Origin: Panorpa germanica
Lineage: Eukaryota > Arthropoda > Insecta > Mecoptera > Panorpidae
Assembly (NCBI GenBank): GCA_963678705.1
Contig: OY783214.1
Coordinates: forward strand, 1,736,001 to 1,800,000
Direction of reading: 5' to 3'
Length of the DNA: 64,000 nt
A model generated the notes under the pieces. It saw only the letters and a list, made by a program, of their open reading frames with translations. It ran no database searches and had not been told where the DNA came from. Made by a program: the position numbers and the translations under genes. This document shows, piece after piece, positions 12,336-28,033 of this stretch (positions within the stretch are counted from its first letter, which is position 1; the number at the start of each line of letters is the position of its first letter).

Positions 12336-13497
12336 GTCTAGTTGTACTTAATGGAACTATTAAAAAGTTGGTATAATACTGTTCATTGTTCACTTTTACT
12401 TGAGCACTAAATTCACCCAAAACTTTGATTTGAAATCCTCCGATTACAATCAATACAATGTTGTTTTCCCGCACAACCACACTGTTATTTAATTTAATGT
12501 AATCGTCAGTTTTAATCATATTCTGATCACTTTCGGTTCAATCAGACATTTAAAACTGATACTGTCTATGTTCACGTCTTTTCCGATATCGCATATTTTT
12601 GTGGTGTTCACTAACACAGTCTAACTCGTTTTATTCGCGGTACAATTTCTCGAAATATGTCCCACTTCGTGACATTTCAAACACGTTATTTTGCTTTCAC
12701 TTTTAATGTTTTTGTCACTTGGTTCGTCTCTATTAGTCTTAAGATCTTGGTTGCTTTTTCGGCACACGTTTGCTTTGTGTCCGGTTTTATTACAATTAAA
12801 ACATTTTATCACGTTTGAGTCTATCGGTCTGTCCTTGCGTACACTAACATGATTCCTTTCTTGAACGTGTAATAATGTCAAATCATAACGTTTTATTTTT
12901 AACAACAAATCTGGCACGGTTTTAAAATCGCACATTGATAACGCACTTATCATGTCTGTGTAATTTAGATCGGCTATTATGTATTTTATAACCGCTTTTT
13001 CACTAATATTTTCACTTTTACAAGCGATTGCTTTAATCGAGTATACATAGTCTTCAATTGCTTCATGTCTTTCACGTTATCGATTCATTAGCTTCAGGTG
13101 TACGTCAAATTCATGGTACTCCACTGGAAAATTCTAGATACATTTTTAAACGTGGTCCAATCTTTAGCTACATTTAAACTAGCATCAAACCAGTTCATCG
13201 CGCCGCTCTACAGCTTGTTGACACCTTGGTGAAGCTTTACCGTTAGCAGGTAATACCGTGGTTGCTGGGTTAAAGACAGGTATACATTCCAGGTTCTGCG
13301 TCGGCATAAGCCCATGGTGATTCATTGACTGTTCTCGTATTGCACTGTTACTAATTCTCATCTGTAATTGTTCTGTTCTAAGACTCGTCTGCTTGTACTC
13401 CTAACCAACTATCATTATTTGATGTTGAATTTCTCGAGCGTTCGGCTAACATACTATCATCAACAGTAGTATCGTTAATGGTTATGTTATAAACCAT
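12336..13497 (-). pseudogene. Ty3/gypsy gag-protease relic
   Basis: The best start is at 13497 (MVYNITINDTTVDDS). A stop follows after about 46 residues, then broken gag sequence. At 12953-12621 an open stretch carries two CCHC knuckles, CFNCNKTGHKANVC and CLKCHEVGHISRNC, nucleic-acid-binding motifs of retrotransposon Gag. Further on (about 12560-12340) is a protease-like strand pattern (GGFQIKVLGEFSAQ, FLIVPLSTT), but the expected DTG active site is not readable. The frame is cut at 12334 by a Helitron. Confidence 0.75.
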
Positions 13498-13760
13498 TTT
13501 CAATTTTCTTCTCTTAAAACAGTTTACACACGTTTTCACTTAAATAAATAAGAGAATTCTTTTAGTGAAGTTCCTTATTCTATACCCTGATCGCTATTCT
13601 ATATATGTTTTAGCATTTAATAAAATTAGGCAGAAAAGTTTGATATACTTTCTGACAATTTGTCGCATTTATCGCTAGATTTTAAGACTAATATTTAAGA
13701 CTTACAAGTATAGATATTTCCAAATTAATTAATAAAAAGGAAAGTTGATTTATATATTAC

Positions 13761-13961
13761 CTCATTAACAGGAAGTGGGTCAAATATACTATCAGTCTTA
13801 TTAGTAATTGTCCAATCCGGATGATATCCTCTAGCCACACAGAAGGCAAAAGTGGTTATTATCGGCACTAATAAAATAAAAATATATTTGAGAATTGAAA
13901 GCCTTAGAATTTTAACCTCCCTGTACAACAGAGCTCGGTAAATATATCCTGGTACAACCAT
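13761..13961 (-). CDS. Candidate first coding exon of a host membrane protein
   Basis: A clean open stretch of exactly 67 codons runs from ATG at 13961 to a splice donor consensus (GAG|GTAATA) at 13761-13755, phase 0. Residues 1-20 are basic and polar (RALLYREVKILR), residues 23-42 are a strong hydrophobic segment (YIFILLVPIITTFAF), and a polar stretch follows (ARGYHPDWTI). A short cytoplasmic N-terminus before one membrane span resembles the start of ABCA-type transporters, but I cannot assign a family. No later exon is visible to the left, where transposons fill the sequence; it may be a relic. Confidence 0.3.
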
Positions 13962-14264
13962 TTCAAATTATAAATTTAATATATGTGTTCAAACATAATA
14001 AATTGTTACTATGAATTCAATTGTTTTTGTCATGTTAATGATTTAATTCGGATGGTACCTATTACATCTCTACAGACATAGTAGGCTCTAGAATCTTATC
14101 CACGAAGTTTTTGTAGTTCACGTCAGTTGCACTAGTGTTTTCAACATCACTGCGCGGTAATGAACTTTGTCTAAATTTATGTCTTGTCTTAAAGTAATTT
14201 GATTTTGAAGCGAGATTTTGAACTCATTTTTTTAAACAATGAATATCTGAATGTATATAATTAA
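13962..14264. other. Non-coding stretch without recognised features
   Basis: AT-rich sequence between the candidate exon and the LTR fragment. I see no ORF, repeat pair or RNA gene. If the exon at 13761-13961 is real, this would hold its 5' UTR and promoter. Confidence 0.4.
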
Positions 14265-14410
14265 CTTTCGATTCACTGAAGTTAATAAAAAAAACAATTA
14301 AAATAACTTTAAACAATTATTTTATTAATATATTTAGTACAAGACCTTCTGGCAGTTCAGAGGCTGGAGTTAGACTGATGGTCCGAGATTACATAGTTTA
14401 TTATATACTA
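14265..14410 (-). repeat. Inner part of a gypsy LTR (env-bearing element's 3' LTR)
   Basis: It matches 55488-55636, the 5' LTR of the minus-strand env-bearing element, including CTTTCGATTCACTGAAG and GAGGCTGGAGTTAGACTGA. The match stops at TATATACTA, where the Helitron end CTAG begins. The next LTR segment (AATCGT...CCAGGAAGTTAGA) is found only at about 43810, so the LTR is split by about 29 kb of later insertions. Confidence 0.7.
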
Positions 14411-14571
14411 CTAGCTTTTACCCCCGTCGCAAGCGACGTCTGTCTTTTGTGTGTGGCTTGAACTTCATGTAAAAATTTAAATTCTAGTAACGTTTACCCC
14501 CGTCTTCGACGTCTTTATGGTGTGTATGATTTGAAACCAATAAAATAATTCGAAATTACATTTCATATTTA

Positions 14572-15312
14572 TAGACCAGGGTAGATAATTTTAGAAACAT
14601 AAAAAAATTAAAGTAGAATGAAACCTATTGGAAATGAAAGGGAATACTACTAAAATGAAAGGAAAAATAAATTACGGGCGATCTGAGGTTGGGAAGGGGT
14701 AGGGGGTGAGGTTTGAAGGGTAAAAATCGGTAAATCTCGATTTCCGGCAAAACTACAAGTCCTATCGAAAAAGGTTAAATCGCAAAGTTGTAGATAATAA
14801 AAAGATCTACAACTTTTGTATCTACACTTTTTCTCCATAACCTCAAAATTCATGTAAAAAATCCAAAAAACCACATTTTTGATTTTTTATTTTTATCTTT
14901 TACAAAAAAATTTTTTTTTTCATGATATTTAGTGAAAACTTACCTCTTTATGTCCCAAACACACTGGAATTTTAAAGATTTAAAATATTAATTTTTTCAC
15001 CCTATTTTGACTCGATATCGAAAAAATAACCCTAATTTTCAATCGAAAATTCTCACGTCAAAATATCTGATTTTTCAAAAAAGTCGGTGGGCTTTTTGTT
15101 CGTTGAAATCTCTATTTTCTGATGGTGTAAAAAAAATATACATTACTATGAAAAAATTTTTCAGAAAATGCAAAAAAACGAAAAATACTAAAATTCGAAA
15201 TTTTTTTTTTAATCTTTATGTACAATTTTGAGGTATTCATTAAAAATTTTACTTTAATTACTCGAAAAACGTTAGGTTCCATGTTAGATTAATAAACAAA
15301 AAAATTACAAAC
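14572..15312. repeat. Left arm of the long terminal inverted repeat
   Basis: Inverted copy of 17383-18129 with only scattered changes. Both arms contain the same 74-codon frame starting MVFWIFYMNFEVMEKK, which is a property of the repeat and not evidence of a gene. The outermost 60 bases are the most diverged, with a short indel near 14590. Confidence 0.9.
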
Positions 15313-15597
15313 CAATTAAACATAAATATCGCAAAAAACATAGTTGTTGTAAATATTAAAAGTACGATTTAAAGGGGATTTTATTAAAAAAATGTGACTA
15401 CTGCTATTTTTTTCAGTAATAAAAGTTGATTTATTAAATTTTCATTACATTTATGTATTAGAAAATCTCATTAGATAGAAATATACACGTAAATCGTACT
15501 ATTAAGTAGAGATTTTTTTTAATGATTACACTATACATTCTATTATTTCAAAAAGCATTAATCTTTGTATTTATCAAAACATAGTATTCAATTCGAA

Positions 15598-17266
15598 TCA
15601 CTTATTCATCAGTCTCTGTCTTTTTGATGGTATTTCTTGATCGTTAGATTCGACAGGCCTTTCTGATTCTAGTAGATCTTCGACATCTTCAAGACCATCA
15701 CCGTCTTCGTCCCTAACATTATTTTCGGTCTGCATTGGTTCTTCATCCGCAATTTCATCTGAATCATTAACTTCCTCGTAGATTTTTTTCTCCACATTGG
15801 CGCATTGTTCAGAACCATCACAATTTGAGCATAAATTTGTGCATTTTAAACCATGTTTTCGGCAGCCACATTTTAAACTATTACATCCAGTTTCACAGCT
15901 GCAGCAAATAGTTTTCAGCAATTTTTCCGGAATTAATTCCATTTCTGTAAATTTGGGCATAATTCCATGTTGATGTTGCTTCCAGCCCCAATCTGTTGCT
16001 GTCAATTCATTACCCAGCCACGTTTGAAGCTGATAATATGCCCTGTAACAATGTTGTTCTGCTGCACCTTCTGTGGGTGGGAGATTTGCCAATATGAAAG
16101 ATGATTTAATTTTTGCCAATTGAAATTTTTGAAATCTTAATTGATTCAGTGATATATTATCCTTTTTACATTTATAAATAGATTTAATTAATTTCAATCC
16201 ATTTTTTTTTATCTTCTTTGTTTACATCTTTTTTAAAAAAAATATTAGCCAAATTTGACAAATTTTGATTGTCTAATAATGAATTTACGATAGTTTTCTT
16301 TCCTTTTCCGGCAAATCCAGATGTTGTGTCGCAACCAGAAAAACAATGCAGAAATGCAACGATGTTTTTGACGGATTCACACTTGAAACTATTAGACGTG
16401 AAAAAAAGATCTTTTATATTTCCAGAACCGGGCTTGAGAAAATAAATTTTATGATTATTAGAATTTAATTGATTCAAAAGGACCAAAAGATCAATATCTT
16501 GTCCTACAACAATGACAGTTTTATTAGTATCTTTGGCAATTTCTATCGAGGTCTTAATAATGTCAGCATCAGCATCTTCTTTAGCTTGTTTACAGGAAAA
16601 TCCTTTTGACTGTAATACTTGCATTAACGATTTTATTATTTTGTCTTTATTTTTCTCATTAGATAAAAAAATTTCTTGCAAAAATGATATTTTTGTATGG
16701 TTTTGATAATTCAACTCTGGAATATTGTCTGACGTCTTTCTACGACTACGTTCTCCTTTTTTAGTTGAATGAACTGCTGGTACTGTTGACACAGTAATTG
16801 ATTTTTCAATTTCATGGTACCCATCAAAAACTATACAGCTGTCTGCTGCGTAATGTTTTTCTACATAGCGTAAATATATATTCATGATCTCTTCCAACGT
16901 TTCATTTTTCTGCCAAATTACTTTGTGTAGTAAAAATCCACCGTCGACGACATGCACAATGCCGTCAAAATGCGTTGGTCTATTCGTACTCACAAATAAT
17001 TCGTAGAGCTGAGATTTAACGTTTTTTCTGAAGCCATTTTCGGTAAAAAGAGATAATGGAAAAGGTGCAAGCTCGTATTGTAAATAAGTTTCCATATCTT
17101 TTTTACTGTCGATCGTTAGAGATATTCTTTGAAATATCAATAACGGATCAATTGCTATAATATCTCCGTTTACTTTAACAGAAGATTGGACCGTTTTTAG
17201 AGACAAGGCTTCACTCAGGTCACTCAGGTATATAGGTATAATTTTAAAATAGCAATAAATAGGCAT
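15598..17266 (-). pseudogene. FEN1/XPG-like PIN nuclease with tesmin-type CXC domain, frameshifted
   Basis: Two overlapping minus-strand frames (17266-16184, 360 codons; 16197-15598) form one gene split by a frameshift near 16190. The first part has a strand plus acidic residue (CIVFDGYHE), then EDADADI, VVGQDIDLLVLL and CFSGCDTTSGFAGKGKK. This order of acidic motifs ending in GCD and a Gly/Lys helix is that of FEN1/XPG nucleases. The second part has LPPTEGAAEQH, WLGNELTATDWGW, then a Cys cluster CCSCETGCNSLKCGC...CTNLC like the TSO1/tesmin CXC domain, and an acidic tail. Related proteins occur in many invertebrates and are usually longer at the N-terminus, so this copy is also 5'-truncated. 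The function within the element is unknown. Confidence 0.7.
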
Positions 17267-17382
17267 CTACGCATATAATTTAAAGAAAATTCGACAATTT
17301 TCTCAAAATTTTGTAGATGTCATATTAAATATTAACTTTATTAACTTATTTAGTTGTTAATTATAGTAGTACATTTCGACTT

Positions 17383-18129
17383 GCAATTTTTTGTTTATTA
17401 ATCTAACATGGTCCCTAACGTTTTTCGAGTAATTAAAGTAAAAATTTTGATGAATACCTCAAAATTGTACATAAAGATTAAAAAAAAAATTTCGAATTTT
17501 AGTATTTTTCGTTTTTTTGCATTTTCTGAAAATTTTTTCCATAGTAATGTATATTTTTTTTTACACCATCAGAAAATAGAGATTTCAACGAACAAAAAGC
17601 CCACCGACTTTTTTGAAAAATCAGATATTTTGAGGTGAGAATTTTCGATTGAAAATTAGGGTTATTTTTTCGATATCGAGTCAAAATAGGGTGAAAAAAT
17701 TAATATTTTAAATCTTTAAAATTCCAGTGTGTTTGGGACATAAAGAGGTAAGTTTTCACCAAATATCATGAAAAAAAAAATTTTTTTGTAAAAGATAAAA
17801 ATAAAAAATCAAAAATGTGGTTTTTTGGATTTTTTACATGAATTTTGAGGTTATGGAGAAAAAGTGTAGATACAAAAGTTGTAGATCTTTTTATTATCTA
17901 CAACTTTGCGATTTACCTTTTTTCGATAGGACTTGTAGTTTTGCCGGAAATCGAGATTTACCGATTTTTACCCTTAAAACCTCACCCCCTACCCCTTCCC
18001 AACCTCAGATCACCCGTAATTTATTTTTCCTTTCATTTTAGTAGTATTCCCTTCCATTTCCAATAGGTTTCATTCTACTTTAATTTTTTTATGTTTATAA
18101 TTATTTTTGACGGCTTCTACCCTGGTCTA
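17383..18129. repeat. Right arm of the long terminal inverted repeat
   Basis: Inverted partner of 14572-15312; the inner boundary falls near the TGTTTATTAATCTAACATGG stretch at about 17390. Between this arm and the start of the nuclease frame (17267-17382) there is little room for a promoter outside the arm. Confidence 0.9.
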
Positions 18130-18319
18130 TTAAGGATGTATGAGCAGAGGTGTGGCCTAATACTGAATTTTGAAGGGTGGGGATAGGCATGAGCATTTGC
18201 GGGGAGAAGGGAAGAAAATTATCACGTGACGTGATTTTACATTTGGCAACATAGCTTAAATTTTGTTTACTTTTTTCCATGTGACATTTGAATAAATTTA
18301 AATTTTTGACATTTAAAAA

Positions 18320-19620
18320 TGGATATACCTCAAAAGCTTGACAAGAAAGGATTATTTTGTAAAGAACGACCACCAGAAATAGATAATAATTCATTTAATA
18401 TGTGTTTGGAACTACGGTATGTATAATGATTGTATTTAATATTATATTTTATATTATTCATGTATACATGTAAATTGTTTACAATTTTTTTTAGACATTG
18501 TCGGATGTTTGGTACTTTCACAATCATCAAACATACGCATTGAATCTTTCATAAAACCTCAATATGCAGTTTAACATTTTAGGATCAATTGTTGAAGGCC
18601 GACGAATTATTGACATCAATAAAATAGCGCTAAAATAGTGATTCGTGTACTGATGCCCTGTCTTTGCGATTTGTAAGAAAAGAATATGTCAGAAGATGTA
18701 AAAAAAATGTCCGAGATTCAAACATCACAACAAACCACAACTGGTAAATGGAGAAACTGCTATGGGTAAATATTTCTATAAAAAGAAGATAGTAATATTC
18801 AATTTATTTTCTTTTCTATTCTTTAATTATGACTATTATTTTCTAACAACTCTAACCGGTCGGATTAGAATAACTCATTTAAACAATATTCTAGTTTGTC
18901 CCAATATTCCAACAGTTGACCATACTCTTCTAAAACGATATGAATCGATTTGATTTACGTAGGGATGGCTATTGAAAATATTGCTCGAATAAGTTGCCGA
19001 AATTGCATGACAATAGAAAGAAGTTTCCCAATATCTCATCAAAGGTATTACGATTCATTAACATTATTATAAAATAAGAAATGACTTATATTATTACTAA
19101 TATAGTTTTTTTTTCCTTAAAATATAGTTCAAAATCACCTAAAGTTATTTCAAAGGAGGATACAGTAGTGTTCATATTGAGTATAGATGCTGGGTGGCAA
19201 AAAAGGAAGCAGGAAGAACGTATAATAGTTTAACTGGTAATAAATATTTAAGATTAAAAATTTGTTAAATTTAATTATTTCGAATTATTACAATTGGTTT
19301 TTCTTAGGTCATTCTACGTTGTTGCATATAGTACGAGAAATAAACAATGCATGAGATGTGAAAGAGGACATGATAAAAATGATCATGACTACCGTGAAAA
19401 TTTCAGTGGGAGTTCGAAGGCCATGGAGTCAGACATGACTGTTGAGATGCTTGTACGCAGTTATAAAGACAGTATAAAGACTTTACAGTTGAACGTGTAA
19501 AAATTGGAGTGTTAATTGGAGATGATGATTCAAGTAGCATTGCTAGATTACGGAGAGAAGCTGATCATCAAATTATAAAATGGTCTGATTTGAATCATGC
19601 TACATTTGATTACATTTTGT
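18320..19620 (+). pseudogene. Mutator/Kolobok-like transposase, decayed
   Basis: The first exon-like piece (18320-18418) encodes MDIPQKLDKKGLFCKERP and ends at a splice-like GTATGT. Later pieces read VEGRRIIDINKI, LRFVREEYVRRCKK, an IDAGWQKRK core near 19180 (where related proteins have a DxxWxKR motif), then STRNKQCMRCERGHDKNDHD (19326-19385), GSSKAMESDMTVEMLVRSYK and IGDDDSSSIARLRREADH (19516-19569). The motif order is that of the insect transposase family related to Mutator/Kolobok. Stops and frameshifts show it is dead. Confidence 0.65.
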
Positions 19621-19629
19621 TATCAGTCG

Positions 19630-19960
19630 CAGAGTGGATTAGACATTGGGATTGAAAAGTTCAATTGCGATTAATAATGCAGCAGCAGTTGTGTTCTTTA
19701 ATTTAGAATCCACCGGTTTTGGAAAAGCCAGTGAAACAATTCAGATTGCAGCAAAATACAAAACTACTCAGAATATAATGTTTACATTTTAACGACAAGA
19801 GGAATACCACCGAGTGCGTCTGCTGTTAATGATCTTACAACTAATGGAGGAAAATAATTTTTACAATCTGCTAAAGTTGACACTGTGTCTATTAACTTGG
19901 CTGCAGAAGGGTTTTTATCCTTCATAAAATTAACAAAAATAAATTTTTGTTGAAATGTGT
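19630..19960 (+). pseudogene. DEDD-type (DnaQ-like) 3'-5' exonuclease relic
   Basis: The segment encodes AAVVFFNLESTGFGKAS and ETIQIAAKY, matching the first motif of DnaQ/ExoIII-type exonucleases (FxDxETTG), here with the first Asp replaced by Asn. Out-of-frame pieces continue with GIPPSASAVNDLTTNGG. The second and third exonuclease motifs are not found, so only the N-terminal part remains. It lies inside the TTAA-flanked element, downstream of the transposase on the same strand, and may be a second gene or domain of that transposon. Confidence 0.6.
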
Positions 19961-21178
19961 CATGTTAATTAATTATTAAAGTGTTAATAAATATTTTAAT
20001 TCTATATATATGCTATTTTCTTAATTTTTGTACTTAATTTTTGGTGTTACTATCACGTAATATTTATTTTGACAGCTCTAAATGAGGTTATATTTAAATT
20101 TGTATGTACCGTTTTTGCCGCTGCCGTGCTGTGACGCCTATTATAGCAGTGCGACGTTGCCAAGTGTCAAATATGGCGAAAAATATTTTTTTAAATATCA
20201 TAATTTGAATTTCATTTCTAATTATCTTTCCAGGATGAACGGTTACATAGTATTTTTAAAATATTGACGTGTGACGCCAATATTCACCTTTCTAATGCAT
20301 AGTTTTTTTTTATGCTACGTAATACAGAACATACTCATATTTATTGATTTATGATCACTTGTACCCATTTCCCCATAAGACCAATGTTAATTATGTCAAT
20401 TTTCAACAATTAATTTCTTTAAAATATGAACGGTTACCTACCCTGAAATTTTAACAGTAAATTCATTGACCATGAATCTACACGTACAAAAATTTTGAGC
20501 CCTTAAATCGAAAATTATTTTCTTGCTCATACATCCTTAACTCTATTTTTAAATTGAAATAATAAACTCGCTCAATAATAAATTGACTATAAAAATATAT
20601 ATATTTTATCAAAATAAAAAATATTTTCAATTTATGCGTTATTTGACCAATTTTTTTTCAAAATTTTGGGAATTTTTTTTTCGATACGTAAATAAGTTAC
20701 CAAGCCTATATACAAAATTTCAACTTTCTAGCACAATTTTTACTCTCGGCAAATACCGTGCCCCCCAATAAAATTTTGAAATTTTAAATTTTTTTTTTAT
20801 TAATAATATACCTAATTATTCTAGAATCCAAAATATGAACTATCTCCAAAGTTCCCTACCGGGCCCCCGAATTTCTAATTTTTGAGAAATGTCAGCATTG
20901 AGTACCTTAATACACATGCAAAATTTCAACTTTCTATCTTTTACGAATTAAAAGTAATACAGCAAAACAGAGCTCACTTTTTTCCAGTTTTTCCAAAATT
21001 ACGGGTTTCCAGGAAATTCAGGGAAAAATCCGGGGACGCCAAAAGTCTTAGAATTTTTTTCTCTACGAAATAGAAAATTTTCAAAAAGATCGTGGGAGCC
21101 GTTTTCGCGCTGCCATACAAAATTCAGTACCAAACATATAAGAATAGATTCAAACAGTTGGAACATTATAATATAGGA

Positions 21179-28033
<6,855 letters not shown>

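Larger units (their letters stand above)
14572..18129 (-). mobile_element. Long-TIR element carrying a PIN nuclease/CXC gene
   Basis: Two inverted arms of about 740 bp (14572-15312 and 17383-18129) match closely, with outer ends TAGACCAGGGTAGA and its complement. They are flanked by the 3-bp direct repeat TTA (14569-14571 and 18130-18132). Between the arms is one minus-strand gene, broken by a frameshift. The interior lacks any recognisable DDE transposase. Academ transposons combine an XPG-type nuclease with 3-4 bp duplications, which makes a relation possible, but I cannot show it. Placement inside a Helitron shows that it moved as a unit. Confidence 0.75.
18134..20536 (+). mobile_element. 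Kolobok-like DNA transposon with TTAA duplication
   Basis: Terminal inverted repeats GGATGTATGAGCA and TGCTCATACATCC are flanked by TTAA at 18130-18133 and 20537-20540. The interior carries plus-strand relics of a Mutator/Kolobok-like transposase and a DnaQ-type exonuclease. It inserted at the very edge of the long-TIR element: its left TTAA contains that element's TTA duplication. 19980-20520 holds no gene. Confidence 0.8.
14411..21178 (-). mobile_element. Helitron (non-autonomous) holding two nested DNA transposons
   Basis: On the minus strand the element starts TCCTATATTATAATG at 21178 and ends at 14411 with CTAG followed by T. A 14-base hairpin (CGTCGC-TT-GCGACG, 14425-14438) stands 10 nt before CTAG. 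These are the defining Helitron ends. Own sequence is 14411-14568 and 20541-21178; the rest is nested elements inserted at TTA/TTAA. A second, weaker CTAG plus hairpin (CCCCCGTCTTCGACG) lies near 14482-14510, suggesting a duplicated 3' end. No Rep/helicase gene. Confidence 0.75.

Noticed and set aside
14650-14874. 74-codon frame present again, inverted, at 17817-18041
   Set aside because: The two are the same stretch of the long terminal inverted repeat. No domain, and the frame is not maintained beyond the repeat.
14572-18129. Firm assignment to the Academ superfamily
   Set aside because: The XPG-like nuclease and 3-bp duplication fit, but no Academ transposase sequence is present in this copy.
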